A stretch of 64,000 bases of DNA from Icerya purchasi (lineage: Eukaryota > Arthropoda > Insecta > Hemiptera > Monophlebidae). Under the pieces are notes generated by a model. It was not told the origin of the DNA. It made no database searches and saw only the letters and a list, made by a program, of their open reading frames with translations. The stretch lies in the NCBI GenBank assembly GCA_039619475.1, contig CM077115.1, positions 59,774,864 through 59,838,863 on the forward strand. Reading direction: 5' to 3'. This document shows, in pieces, positions 1-12,130 of this stretch (the stretch's first letter is position 1; each line of letters begins with the position of its first letter). The position numbers and the translations under genes are program-made.

Positions 1-41
1 AACAAGTAATTTCAAAAATGTTGCAAAAAAGAAGTACTTAC

Positions 42-228
42 CGCGAGATTTTTTCTTTTCTTGATCATACATTATCACTACTTCCATTACATTACCAAAA
101 CGATTAAAAACATTTCTCAAATCAGTTTCTGTACAAGTAGTTGGCAATCCCCCGAGAAAAACTTTTGGATAGTTAACGTTATTTTTCTTCCGTTGCAAGC
201 TTCTTGGATTACAAGGTTTCGGATCAAT
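42..228 (-). CDS. Hrb27C: Hrb27C coding exon 4 (linker and first half of RRM2)
   Basis: 187 bases between acceptor AG (230-229) and donor GTAAGT (41-36). The exon begins IDPKPCNPRSLQ and ends MYDQEKKKSRG in phase 1. The rest of RRM2 should lie to the left of the window. Confidence 0.92.
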
Positions 229-360
229 CTATAATTTTAATTAAAACCACACACATATTTAAAATATTGGTAGATTAGATAATCATTTCCAACGTTTAAT
301 TTTGAAACAAACACATTAGCCTAATTTATTGCTTATAAATATCGATGAAAAATATATTAC

Positions 361-395
<35 letters not shown>

Positions 396-1019
396 CACTA
401 GAAACCTGAAACTTTTTACATTAATAAAGGATATCTAAAAGACAAGAAAGTCTACTGAAACAGAAACATTGCCATCGAAGCCTATCACCCACACAAAGTG
501 TCGCAAAAACATCGATAATTTTTTTTACAAGACAACCAAAAAATACAACCTACCAATAATGTTAAAATACTAGTTAACGTAGCGAAATGCAGTCTTCCAA
601 TCGCAGCCGCTACGCAGAATCTCATAGAATACTCTGAATTGTTACACTTGCCAACATTAAATAAAAATCGAAGATTAATTTTTTACCTGCAAGTAGTTTG
701 TTTAACTTGTTAATAAGCGTCGTCTAGTTTTATTACACAGTACTGCGGCTTCGTGACATATGTCCAAAATTGCAAAGAAGAAAAATAGTCCGGTTTAATG
801 TGAAATAACGAATCCTTTTTCAAGTATTTTAAAATAATTGTTTCTTAATTTTAATTTTTCAATTTATTGTTTGATTTGAACATTAAGAAAAAATACGAAA
901 AACAGAAATTGGTTTATAAATGCTATGATAAATGCAAAAACAAATAAACAATTAATTTTCTATTTTAAATTTTTTTTTGAATTCATACCGTGTTATGATA
1001 TATTAAAAAGAATGTATCA

Positions 1020-1058
<39 letters not shown>

Positions 1059-2019
1059 TATGTAGGCAAAGACAAAGCAGTTCAGTACCATTTTCTCCTC
1101 AGTTTCTTAACCGATTTTCTTTTTTTTTTTTGTTTGTTTAGTATCTATTGACAATATTTAGTAGTGTCATTAGTAAAAAAATGTTGGAAACAGTTTTTTT
1201 TTATTTAAATAAAAAAAATAATACAAAAAAAAAATGAAAAAAGAAATGGTTATGCCAGTAAATCTCTGTTCTTATTAAATGTTTTAGTTTTTCTTCATAA
1301 TCATCACTATTGGCTTTTTTATAGTGTACTAAATCTTAAGGTGCCGTCATTTAACATCAATAAATGAGTTTTTAAATTGAGATTTACTGTTATTTTATTG
1401 AATTTATTTTTTATTCAATTACAATAGTACCGAACAGTTTTGTATTGTAAGTACATATAAAAGTGTATGTTCTCAGATACACAATAAACGCATGGACAAG
1501 AGCGGATTTCCCCCCCAAAAATATGCAAATTCATATATGTATTCCTCAAATTTTTAATAATAATTATGGTTGAATAGCAACCGACGGACGAACACTGGTT
1601 TCATAATCAAGAAAATGTTTAAATAAGGCAATTTTAAAATTACTAAAATTATTTTTATGAACGTTTAATCACTTGTCCCAAAATTGATTTAAATTTAATT
1701 TCTAAGCTGAATTAAAATCCCAACAACAGGCCGTCCATATTTTAGGGACCAATGACATAAAAAGGTAGGCATCAAGCGGCAGGGATACTCTTCAATTCGC
1801 ATAATTGAGCTGACAATATAAATCACCGTACACCAATTTATTCGTTTTTTTAACTTCACAAATCTTTAAACACTTTTAAAATTTTTTGTAGTAGAGAACC
1901 CATAATTCTTATGCACTAACACTATTTGTTCTTCACATGAGAGGCAGATCTCTCAAGATTATTCGAACAAGTAGTTTCTCTCACAACGTATTCCGTAATA
2001 AATAACGATGAGAAAATGG

Positions 2020-2050
<31 letters not shown>

Positions 2051-5000
2051 TTATTTAAATAAATAACTGAATAGAATTACGATGAAAACGGAAGATTAAA
2101 AACTCGAATAAAAAAATATTCAAAAATTCCTCCTAACACTAACGACCATGTTGTTTTCATTTTTATTTTTATCTTTGACGTATCACTGATGAAATCCATA
2201 TTTTCAATTTTAAATTACAACGTATCTACTTAAATTATAAACTTGATATTAGTTTAATTATAATTATTAAAATAAAATACTCATTTTTTACAATTTCTAT
2301 TTTAAAATGCTTTAATTTAACAGAAAATTAATTTTTTTTTCTCGGTAAACGTAATGTGTAGAGCCCAAAAAATCGTATGAACCAAATTTTCATTTATAAA
2401 CTCATACTTTTTCTTTTTCGGGTTGGCGCTCGTTACTTAGCGCAAAAGGATTTTTTTTACAATTTCAATTGACAGAAACAAGATACTAACCAGTCCCCTC
2501 TTGAATGAAACACCACTGCCTAATAAACTACACCGCAAGAAAATTTAAATTATAGAAACAATTATTTTAATATATTCAAAAAATGATTCAATGCTCTACA
2601 TATCACTCGATTAATTTTCCATTCTGTACGTTTGGCTACAACTAACCAAGCTTTAGCCATCTTGTAACGAAGGTACACAACGCATATAAACAAAAATTAA
2701 ATAAACTGCTTGCAGAAGAAATAAGTCGAACAATATTGTTTTATCAACACCGTATATGTGTAGAAGTCCTTTAATCGTAAAGCTTCCGACGCGAAAAACT
2801 ATCATTTCATTGTATTTTTAGATGTCCTTTATCAGTGTAAAAAGTTCCAGCCTTACAGATATAATATTTATTATTTTTTATTTTTGTAGGTTATTCATAA
2901 GCCGTCATTAATTTCACAGCATTTTGTTTACTTCTAATACGAAAAGATCAAAATAAAAAACAATTAACTTCGTAGAAACAACGTTACAAAAAGATTACTG
3001 CCTTTCGGACTATCATCAGATTCATGTTCGCTAGCATCACTTCCATTATTATTTTCACCTTAGACATCATCTGTATCAGCACAATATGAACCGCATACTA
3101 AAACCTCATCGTTAAAACGAGTTACCATAATAAAATCGAATATTTAAAACTACAAATCAAAATTATAAAACACAAACACAAAAAATTCAATACACAATAA
3201 CAGAGAGTCGATAAAAACCATTAACAACATTCTCTACTGACTACTTCGAAAAGTATAAAACGACAAACAACTATAAAAAAGAGCTCTATGTTATTACTTA
3301 AAGATTAATATTAATTTGCACGAAGTACTGTTTAAAATAGCCAGACATCGGCAAAAATTACGGATATTAATTCGAAGTGAAATTTAAATTACCAAATCTG
3401 CCGTAAGTTACTGGCGTGCTATAAATGAATTTGTATCGAAATGAAATGTAAAAAGTGTATCAAAATAATAATTAGTTAAATGAAGACAAGTTATCCCTAA
3501 AAATCTGTTTTTATAAAACTGAAACGTAATGAAACCTAAACTTCTTTTTTTTAATATACATAAAAAATAAAATTTAAAAACAACATGGGATAAATTTTAA
3601 TGCAATTTTAAAAGTCCGCCGCGTTAAATATTACAAAGTACCTCATCTAGAGTTATAACTTATAAATGCATTCGATATTGAATACGATGTACGTATATAG
3701 AACAATGCTTCTAAGTTGGCGTTAGTTTCCTTGGTGACTTAAAAACCAACATTTCTATTTAACAATTGTGTACAAACCAAATTTAAATTATTCCGTATTG
3801 TAAAGAAATAAATGAAAATTTAACTCATAGATAAAACCAAACCACGAGAAATGAAAAAATGACGGAGAAGCAAAGAATAAAGAACTAATCCCTGTAAACG
3901 ACTGATAAAAAATAAAACTATCGCAACAATTAATAACAATAAATATACTATAATTCAACATATTACTTCCTTATATAATAATAAAAAAAAAAAATAATGT
4001 TTAACGATATTACACACTCCACATACTGAAAATTCAATATTACTTTTCTTAAAACTATTTCAACTATCAGGAATGGAAGAATGTAAAAGAAAAATTAGTT
4101 ACGTACAGTAAATTAAATATCTTTATACGGCACGATTTACTACAAAATCAGAAGTTTGTAAACAAATTAAAATAATAATACAAAACTTATCAACAATTTT
4201 TTTTTTAATGTACGTAAAAAACAACAACAAAAAAACATTTAGCCAGGACACATTTTCTGCTTATCATATTAACAAATACAAAACAAGTGCTTAGTTCGTT
4301 TATATCTGTTAACTGATTAAGCTTGACTGAAAATGACAGTTCTCTTGGATCCTATAGTGCATATTAATATGTACAATATCATTACTTTTCAGTCAGTTAA
4401 AAAAGTAAACTATTTTTTTTTTTTTTTTGTAATTTATATTTAAAGCAATGTCAGTTTATTGAAGTTCTATAACATTACTTTTGTATACTTTACTAAATAG
4501 TATTGATTTTTATGCAACTTTTTATTTTATAAATTAACTTAAATGTTGAGCCATGATTATAAATGTTTACATCGGAAACTAGCCGGCAAATTAATTAAAC
4601 GCAATTGTTTTTATATTTTAAATATGGTTTCTATTCAATGTATATTACATTTTATTATTTCAAAATATAAATACAAGTATATTCAAAGAACATTTACAAT
4701 AATATTATAACTACAGTACAATAATGCCGATTAAACGTTAAATTTTATTATTAATTACTCTCAATGAAATAATTTCTAGCGAATAGAATGTGGAATATAA
4801 ATTGGCAATAATTAAGACATTTAAAATGAAAAATATACACTTTACATAATCAATAATTTATGTCAATTAACAGTTGAACAGTTAATATGAATTTAAATCA
4901 AAAACACCGAAAATCGATTAGGCGTAATTAAATATAAATAAACCAAAACAATACATACCGTACGAGAATCCAAGACATGCGGACCACTTCTTAAAACTAC

Positions 5001-6114
5001 TTCTACATTAGATGGATCAGCAAACGTAACGAAACCGAAACCCCGTGACCGCCCACTTTCACTATTTTTCATAACTACACAATCGATGACTTCTCCGAAA
5101 CGACCAAAATATCTCTGTAAGTCATCTGCAAAACGTACAATAAATTTAGCCCAAAATAAAATTTAACAAAACAATTTATAAAATAATTTCACATTATATC
5201 ATTTTTATGAATCCCATACCATTAATGATTACAGACGAAATAAACACGAAGTGCCAAATAAAATTACACATTAAATTGTGTTCACGAATATTAAAAGCAT
5301 TATAACCTACATTTCTTGTGTAGTTTTGATTTCTAATCGTAACAAAATTATCGCCGATTAAAGACAATATTCATCGGAACAAATCGGTTAGAATCATTTA
5401 ACATATTATTTCATTTTACTCATCAACTGAATTCAATTTATGACAATACATTTCGGCAATTTATAATCGCTAATTATTTCGAATCATCAGGTATGGAATT
5501 TTAAATGTTATAAATTATTTAACTAAAAAAGACCTTACCTTGCGTCGTTTCCCAACTTAAGCCACCAATGAAAAGTTTTCTGTTAAAAAAAAGTCAATGA
5601 TTAATATTAATACTAATAAATATAAACATTAACGCGCACGCCATAATTAAATATAAAATCACTTCAACCACTCAAATTACAACTCGAAAATTAAGAAAAA
5701 TGACAACAAGAAAAATTGTTTAACCTAATTATAGATCAACAGATTTCAATAATAAACTTGATGTGAAATAATTTTTTCAAGTACAAAGCTACATGCAACT
5801 TAACAAAATTGAAATAGGAAGTACTTTTACAAAATTAAACAAACAATACTAATATACATTTTGTACTGTCCATAGGTACGCAACAGATGATCCTAAACGT
5901 TAATTTTTGACTTATACAAATCAATATATTTGACTAGTATGTCTGTTATAAAATTGTAAATTGTGCAGTTAACGAATAAATTAAATTTCGTTAATGAATA
6001 CGAGCTAATGTATCGCCACATTGTTCATGTAACACGGTTACAATTATAAGCGGAATACATGTATAATTACCCTCGTTCATCGTCATCCATATCTGGTTTA
6101 ACTCTATTAATCAT
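42..6114 (-). CDS. Hrb27C: Hrb27C/DAZAP1-type hnRNP, 5' half (four exons, continues past base 1)
   Basis: Spliced coding region on the minus strand: 6114-6071, 5579-5539, 5125-4959, 228-42. All junctions are GT/AG and the phases agree, giving 146 complete residues plus one base. RRM1 has RNP2 LFIGGL at residues 17-22 and RNP1 RGFGFVTF at about 56-63. The linker IDPKPCNPR (85-93) is a signature of the DAZAP1/Hrp48 group. RRM2 opens with VFLGGLP at about 107-113 and runs to MYDQEKKKSRG, where the exon ends just before RNP1. Known for the family: Hrp48/DAZAP1 binds mRNA in nucleus and cytoplasm and acts in splicing, localisation and translational control. The start is the first Met, in the sequence MINRVKPDMDDDERG. 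The RRM2 end and the Gly-rich C-terminus are outside the window. Squid or Musashi-like hnRNPs are the alternative, but the linker argues for Hrb27C. Confidence 0.93.
1021..1061. repeat. (TTA)n-(TA)n microsatellite
   Basis: About seven TTA units run directly into ten TA units. Confidence 0.95.
2020..2048. repeat. poly(A) run, 29 bp
   Basis: Uninterrupted A tract in an intron. No retroelement body was recognised next to it. Confidence 0.9.
4959..5125 (-). CDS. Hrb27C: Hrb27C coding exon 3 (rest of RRM1)
   Basis: 167 bases between acceptor AG (5127-5126) and donor GTATGT. The exon encodes DDLQRYFGRFGEVIDCVV through RGFGFVTF and PHVLDSRT, ending on a codon boundary. Confidence 0.92.
5539..5579 (-). 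CDS. Hrb27C: Hrb27C coding exon 2 (RRM1 RNP2)
   Basis: 41 bases between acceptor AG (5581-5580) and donor GTAAGG. The exon encodes GKLFIGGLSWETTQ, the first beta strand of RRM1 with RNP2. It takes in two bases from exon 1 and passes one base on. Confidence 0.9.
6071..6114 (-). CDS. Hrb27C: Hrb27C coding exon 1
   Basis: 44 coding bases from ATG (6114-6112) through MINRVKPDMDDDERG, ending in GG before donor GTAATT. The acidic patch directly before RRM1 is as in insect Hrp48. The 5' UTR lies above 6114 and its limit is not visible. Confidence 0.85.
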
Positions 6115-6320
6115 TTTATTAAATTTATGTCACAAAAACTTAAAACAAATATATAAATTATTTTAAAAATAAACACACAACAGTCAACTTATAATTAAAT
6201 TAATAAAACCAACACATATCAAATTGAATCAATCGGTGAAAGTTACGCGAGAAAAAGAAAATGGCGCATATGCACAAAACACACAACGAGTGTATACGCA
6301 CGCATTCCGCATGGTTATTA

Positions 6321-6327
6321 ATCGATA
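6321..6327 (-). promoter_or_regulatory. possible DRE-like core promoter element of Hrb27C
   Basis: The minus strand reads TATCGAT, seven of the eight bases of the insect DRE motif TATCGATA. It lies about 210 bp upstream of the Hrb27C ATG, where a housekeeping promoter is expected. In such AT-rich DNA this can arise by chance. Confidence 0.25.
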
Positions 6328-9300
6328 AGTATGTCGCGTACACTAAATTTATAATTTTTAGTTTCTATAAATTTTGTAAATCAGAATACTTAAAAATTGG
6401 AAATAAAAAATTAATTCAATAACGTTTTATATTTTTCTAATAGAATAATACTTTCGAGCTAATAATAAAGTAAATTCTAAAAAATTTTTATAAATTTCCC
6501 AGCCTTTAGTACTAAAAATCTATGGTTTCGGTGGACCATAATAAATGATTGTGTTAATATTACGATAATTATATTATTAATATTAAAACGAGAACATCCA
6601 CTCTAAAAATTATCAAATACACGTATGCATCTGAATTTAAAATATAACACCCGGTACATTATAATTAATCTAAAAATATCATATATTTCAACATATTGTT
6701 TCAATATTTTTAAAATTTAAAATCTGAATTTCATAATTTAAAAATCTTTTAACAATTAAAAGTTTTTATGTTTTTAAAAAATATATTTCTTTAATTAAGA
6801 TGAAACAACAAATACATTAATCCCGATCATTTAAATATATATTTTAACAGTTAATTAAATCGTAAAATGGAAAATGTATTATTTTAGAAATAATTTTTTA
6901 TAATACGCTTTTTCTCCATATAGGTATACATGCGTATATTTTTAGGACATAAAAATTTTCCGACAAGCAAATAATATGTACGATCAAAATTTCAAAGTTG
7001 ATCACATATTTAGATTTATATAATGATAAAATGTACGCGGTAAAATTTCTAATTACAGTGTTTTCGATAACAACAAGTATCCGCTTAAATAATGAAATAA
7101 GTGTTTGTCGGATGTTTTGCTTCGCCCGTGTTAACGATAGCGTATAGTAAATTTCATTCGGGAAATTATTTATTAAAAAATAGTAAACTATAAATACTAT
7201 TGCCGAAATCAATTTTGTTAATGAATTTCCTCCAGTGTATAGACTGTAAGTAGTATTCGTTGTTTATACAATTTATTATTTACAATTAGTATGGATTAAA
7301 ATTAATGATTATGTATAGGTAAATAATTTAACTTATTCAGTATTACCGATGTTAATTTTATCAGTTACTCTGTTTTCAACACTATGTATCAATTATCTTG
7401 AACTGCTGTAAAATTTATATCATTTTACAATTTATAAGTAGAAATCTAGTTTCATATATCTTCGTTTCATTTTATATTGTCGGGGCGTTGAAGTTTATTC
7501 TATAATGTGTACAAAAACATTCTTTTGATATTCATTTAGAACTAATTCTAAATTTTATCATCCGGTATTGATTGATTCTTTATAAATTGCATTTTCTTTG
7601 TTTCATTTGTTTATATAAATTCAAGTTAATTAGAAGTATATAATGTAGTCCTCTAATTATTCCCACATAACCAGTTTATTTAATTCGGTTAATATATCAC
7701 TTTTATGTGCTATTAATGGCAGTATGTTTGCATGCTATAAGTTGAATTTATTGACGAAATATGTTTTTTAACAGTTGAATTTTATTGTTTATCGATATTA
7801 TTAATGGCATCCGTCTTACATTGCGTTTCAACTTACACTTATTTTAGTAATATTTGTAAAGTTTATTTGAAAAAAGTAAATTTTAGACAACAATTAAAGC
7901 GCGGTTATAAATGTCAAAATTCAAATGTTTTATTTAAAATTCCAAAAATTCCAGTACTAGAGAATTTACAGTGGTCTGTAAAGCCGTGACTGGGATTAAT
8001 TAAAAAGTTGGTGCTTATTCCCATAAGTGAAATGTGATTTATACCGTAAAATATTTTTTAGAATTTTTAAAATAAGACAGGCATAATTTAGAGAATTAAA
8101 ATGATATATTAAAAAGTATTGTTTTTTTTTTTCCCCCTAGTGAAGCAAGAAAAAGTTAAAGGTATTATTACTATACGCCATTCATTGAGTTTAAAATAAT
8201 AAACTTCGTAAATACTATTTCATATTTCCCATACGGAAAAGCTGACCTGAGTTGAAGTTGAAACAGTAATTTATGTACAGACAAAATGAAAATTTGATTT
8301 AATCAATCGTACATTTTCGAAGGAAGAAAAATACAATAGAGAACACAATTTATAACCTGCATATATGCAAATTATACTAGTAGCAGGATCTTAAGTTCAA
8401 AATGTACTTACATGCACTGTAGAATTACGCTCCGTAACATCAAGTACTTTGCAAATAACCAAATGATTTGTTTATTCGGAGAGAAAGACAAAAAGTAACA
8501 TAACTTTACTAAGTTCCATTTTGTGATTATTTGCCTTTTTTAGACTTTGGGAGAGTGCCCCCATAAGCTTTATTCTTGCAATAGGAAGTAATCCCGGAAT
8601 GTCGATACCTAATCCAGAATAAACTATTTTCAGCCATTTATTCGCTTTGATTAATTTAAAAATAGACAATTTGGGAACATCGTACATCAGAAAAAATTTG
8701 TTCAATAGAGAAATTTCTCTCTTTTTGTATGTATTAGTGAAAGTAAAAGCAGGCGTGCTTAAATTGTTTAAGTAATATTGCAAATGTGGAAAAGCTCCGA
8801 ACCAGTTACTTGTCAATTTGTTGAATAGGTTAGTCGTGAAGAAAATATTTAAATTCAAAATGTTGCGCATGCGCTGTAGTCGTCACAGTGTTTACTCTAG
8901 GCGCTTCACTACAGACTCATCTAGCAGAATTATCAGTTTATTGATGTTCCAGCTTAATTTGGCTTTTCTAGAAAAACATAGTTCGTACCTTCTTTTCTAA
9001 GCGGAGTAAAAAAGAGGTCGCATCTCTATTGATTAAATAAACAATGAGTTATGTAATTATTGGTAATTTTTATATAGAAAAAAAAAAGGTTGGCATAATT
9101 CAAACAAAACCAATAGATTTTTGAAAAAAATGTTACGCTGTTTGAGCGTGAACATGTTTTATCTTTCAGCAACAAACAAATAAGAAATCGCCTCTTAATC
9201 AAATATTTAACTGCAAAATTATCTCTTCACCGATTTTAAGTACAATACAGTTCCGCTCTCTTCTCCGTATTCTTTATTCCTCTAACCATGCCAATGTACA

Positions 9301-11341
9301 GAGATCAACATCCATCAGTGTACTTCACTAAACTAATGGGAATATTAATAATAATGCTGTTTTAGAAAGTATCAATTGTAATTTCAAAAAAAAAAAAAAA
9401 AATGCAAATGAAGAAATTACACAATATGTAAAATATATGCAAAAATCATGAAATATGCAAAATAAGCAGTGCATTTTTGAACTCTCAATGTCCCAAAACA
9501 TTAAGTCGATTTATCACAACAAATAAAAAAATTGATTTTGCATATAAATCCGGTCTCTAATTATTAATATAAATGAACTATCAGATAATTTGATCACTTC
9601 ATGCAAGAAATGCTTAATTCTCTTATATTTCTTACACAGTAAAAATCGGTTATAGTGGCATTAAAGAAAATTAATGATTTGGTCCTCATATCCGATATCG
9701 AATAAAGTATTATAATTTTTTAATGATCAGCTATCCCGTTATAAAATTTATGCGAAATTTTTGTTAAAATAACTAAATAATTATTTTTTGTAATCATTAC
9801 TATATTCAGAAGTACAATGATTAAGAAATAAAAAAGAGGAAAAAATCACTATGTAAAAATGGCAGGGGAACAATTTTTTCATACTCTAAGAAATTTAAAA
9901 TTTTTGATTTTTTGTTATAACCAGATGAGTATTTCTCTGTTTTTTTATTTATTTATTTATTTTTATTTTTTTTTCCTATTATAAACGAGCATACCAAAGT
10001 TTTGATCGCTGTGACCGATAGAGATGACCGTATATAGTTGTCCTGCCGGTTCCTACAATAATCATCTCTATAATCGAAGTTGCACCTATGTCATATTGAC
10101 GTTAGGGGTAGATGACATTTTTTAAAGAATTAACTGTATTATTTGATCTCTGCAATACATATGAAGCAGGTTAATAGTATTGTAGAGCTTCTCAATAGTT
10201 ATATATATTGTAACATATTTGGTCTGATTCTAAGGTACCAATTTTACACTTATTACAATATAAGAATATTATTCTTGCACATATCTGACACACGAATGCA
10301 GCATATAATACCTTCGGGTGAAATCGCTGTTCTATTCTTTTAGAGCTAATTACAAAACTGACAATGTTGATTTTTTCCCCTCCAAGTAAGAAAGAATATG
10401 ATACAAACTTACTAGCTTATTTACTTAATGATATTGTTTTCTTGCAATATCTTCTTCTTATGATATGTCTACGAGTCTTTGAATTGAGGTATGTTATTAA
10501 TATACTATTTTTTATATATTAATAACATATCTAAATTCAAAAACACGCAGATATTAAATTATATGCAGACGATACTGCATTATGACGTCTTCTTACAGAC
10601 TGAAGACAAGTGTGTTCTAGCGGTGTTATTCCGAGGACCCTTAGAAAAATTAAATTTCATTCTGAACTTAAAAATTTCCATCAAAATATGAGTTAATGAA
10701 AAATATTAAATAAAACGGATATTTATATTTTATTAATTTATAAAAATTATTCGGTCTAACCACGTTATGTCTAATGCTTTTTCGGCGTCCTCAGCGATTA
10801 TTCGGAGATATTTATTTAGACTGAAATTATCGATTACGATTTCACATATTTTATGCTATTTGTATAAAGCCAAAATTCGTTTATTATTGAATTTTCCTAC
10901 ACTATTTTATTAAAGTAATCTTTCGAAAAGTTTATTTAAATTTCTTAATAGGATTATAGATCTGATATTATGAACCAAAAAAGCTTGCTCGTCTGGCTTC
11001 CGTAACTGAACAGTAATTAAACTTTATCGAGACACCAGTAGTTAAGTTCCGTCTTTCTTAGTTATAGTATCGTCATAAGAATATTCTTGGTCGTCTTTAG
11101 TATCACTATTTTTAACCAAGGAATCAATTGTCAGATATCTGTTGTTCAGAAATTTCGATCATAATGCTTGCGTTGATCCTATATCCCCCTGGAGCAGCAG
11201 CTCAAGAAAATATTAGATTTTGAATGCAGTGAAATTTTATGAAATCTTGCTTGACCAGTCGTGGCACTTATCACGGGGAGGTTCATTCTTCCGCAACTTT
11301 GAACGCTTGATAACGAAAATAAGGCAGTACAAGGTCTAAAC
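6328..11341. other. intergenic stretch without recognisable gene
   Basis: AT-rich DNA with many homopolymer runs. The longest open frame (8472-8870, minus, 132 codons) resembles no family I know, has ordinary AT-biased composition and has no visible splice partners. No RNA gene was seen. Confidence 0.55.
8472..8870 (-). CDS. unrecognised 132-codon open frame
   Basis: Continuous Met-to-stop frame rich in Leu, Lys, Asn and Phe, as expected from AT-rich DNA. It shows no recognised domain or signal peptide. It could be chance or a scrap of an old transposon. Confidence 0.1.
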   Translation of the reverse strand: MRNILNLNIFFTTNLFNKLTSNWFGAFPHLQYYLNNLSTPAFTFTNTYKKREISLLNKFFLMYDVPKLSIFKLIKANKWLKIVYSGLGIDIPGLLPIARIKLMGALSQSLKKANNHKMELSKVMLLFVFLSE

Positions 11342-11670
11342 CACGGGTGGCCAACCTAAATGATCTTGCGGGCCACTTTGGAAATGAATCATAACTCCGC
11401 GGGCCGAATATAAAATCATATATTCCCATATTAGATTTAGACCCACTATAGACATTTTTTTATAGTGAAAAATTGAAACATAATGACTGTTATTATTATT
11501 GTGTTTACTATTATTCTTGCATGTAAAATAATATAATAATAATGATACTAAACGCACATTGCAAAGAAAAATATAACACTACAAATTATAAAAAATATAT
11601 AAATATAAATGAAATAAAAAAAATCATTAATGCAAAAATGTTCAAGGCGGGCCGCGGGTTGGCACCCCTG
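11342..11670. mobile_element. hAT-type MITE, 329 bp
   Basis: The left end CACGGGTGGCCAACC matches the reverse complement of the right end (CAGGGGTGCCAACC) with one insertion and one mismatch. Both ends continue into GCGGGCC-rich segments typical of non-autonomous hAT elements. The flanking octamers gtctaaac and acttagat differ only by transitions, which fits a decayed 8 bp target-site duplication. No transposase is inside. Confidence 0.75.
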
Positions 11671-11867
11671 ACTTAGATCGACATCGTGTTACACATATTT
11701 TCTTCCGCCTTTCATTTTATTAAAGCATAAGTTATTTGGTTAATATTTTTCATTAGTTATACGGGTTTCGTTGACGTTTTCATTTATTTTTTCAAATAGT
11801 AGATAAATATCGATCGTGCATAAGTCTTTTGAAATATTATTGGTTTCAATACTGACATGTTTAATTT

Positions 11868-12129
11868 GTATAATAAAATAAACTATAATAACAAACAATA
11901 TAGATCAATAAATTAGATAAATACCTATTTAGAAACGTTTTCGGGCATAACCCATCATCAGCTAACACTAACTTAAAGGAAACTTAAAACATACTGAAGT
12001 GAATATAGGGAATACATGTGTATATATATAGTAGATGTAAAGAGGAATAAACATGGCAGGTATAAAAATCTATAGGTTGAAAATACTAATAATTAATATA
12101 AAATATAAAATAAAACAAGAAGACAAAAA
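11868..12129 (-). repeat. Penelope inverted arm, left (3' side of the ORF)
   Basis: 262 bp, the near-perfect reverse complement of 13597-13856. It starts immediately beyond the RT stop codon, so it lies downstream of the ORF in sense orientation. Confidence 0.9.
11929..11965 (-). ncRNA. hammerhead-ribozyme-like motif, sense to the Penelope ORF
   Basis: Read on the minus strand: TTAG, core CTGATGA, stem-loop TGGGTTATGCCC, core GAAA, a short palindromic ACGTTT segment, then CTAA, which pairs with the opening TTAG (stem I). This is the type I hammerhead order, with the very short stem III known from Penelope-like elements. A U precedes the GGG/CCC stem II, so activity is uncertain. Confidence 0.6.
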
Positions 12130-12130
12130 G

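Larger units (their letters stand above)
229..4958 (-). other. Hrb27C intron 3
   Basis: A 4.7 kb intron, very AT-rich. It contains an A run at 361-387, a (TTA)n/(TA)n microsatellite at 1021-1061 and an A run at 2020-2048. No convincing exon or recognisable transposon coding sequence was seen. A short acidic minus-strand stretch near 3005-3120 is discussed under rejected items. Confidence 0.7.

Noticed and set aside
3005..3120. Possible extra Hrb27C exon on the minus strand (acidic, GSDASEHESDDSP)
   Set aside because: A stop interrupts it, no fitting splice sites were found, and Hrb27C proteins have no such segment between RRM1 and RRM2.
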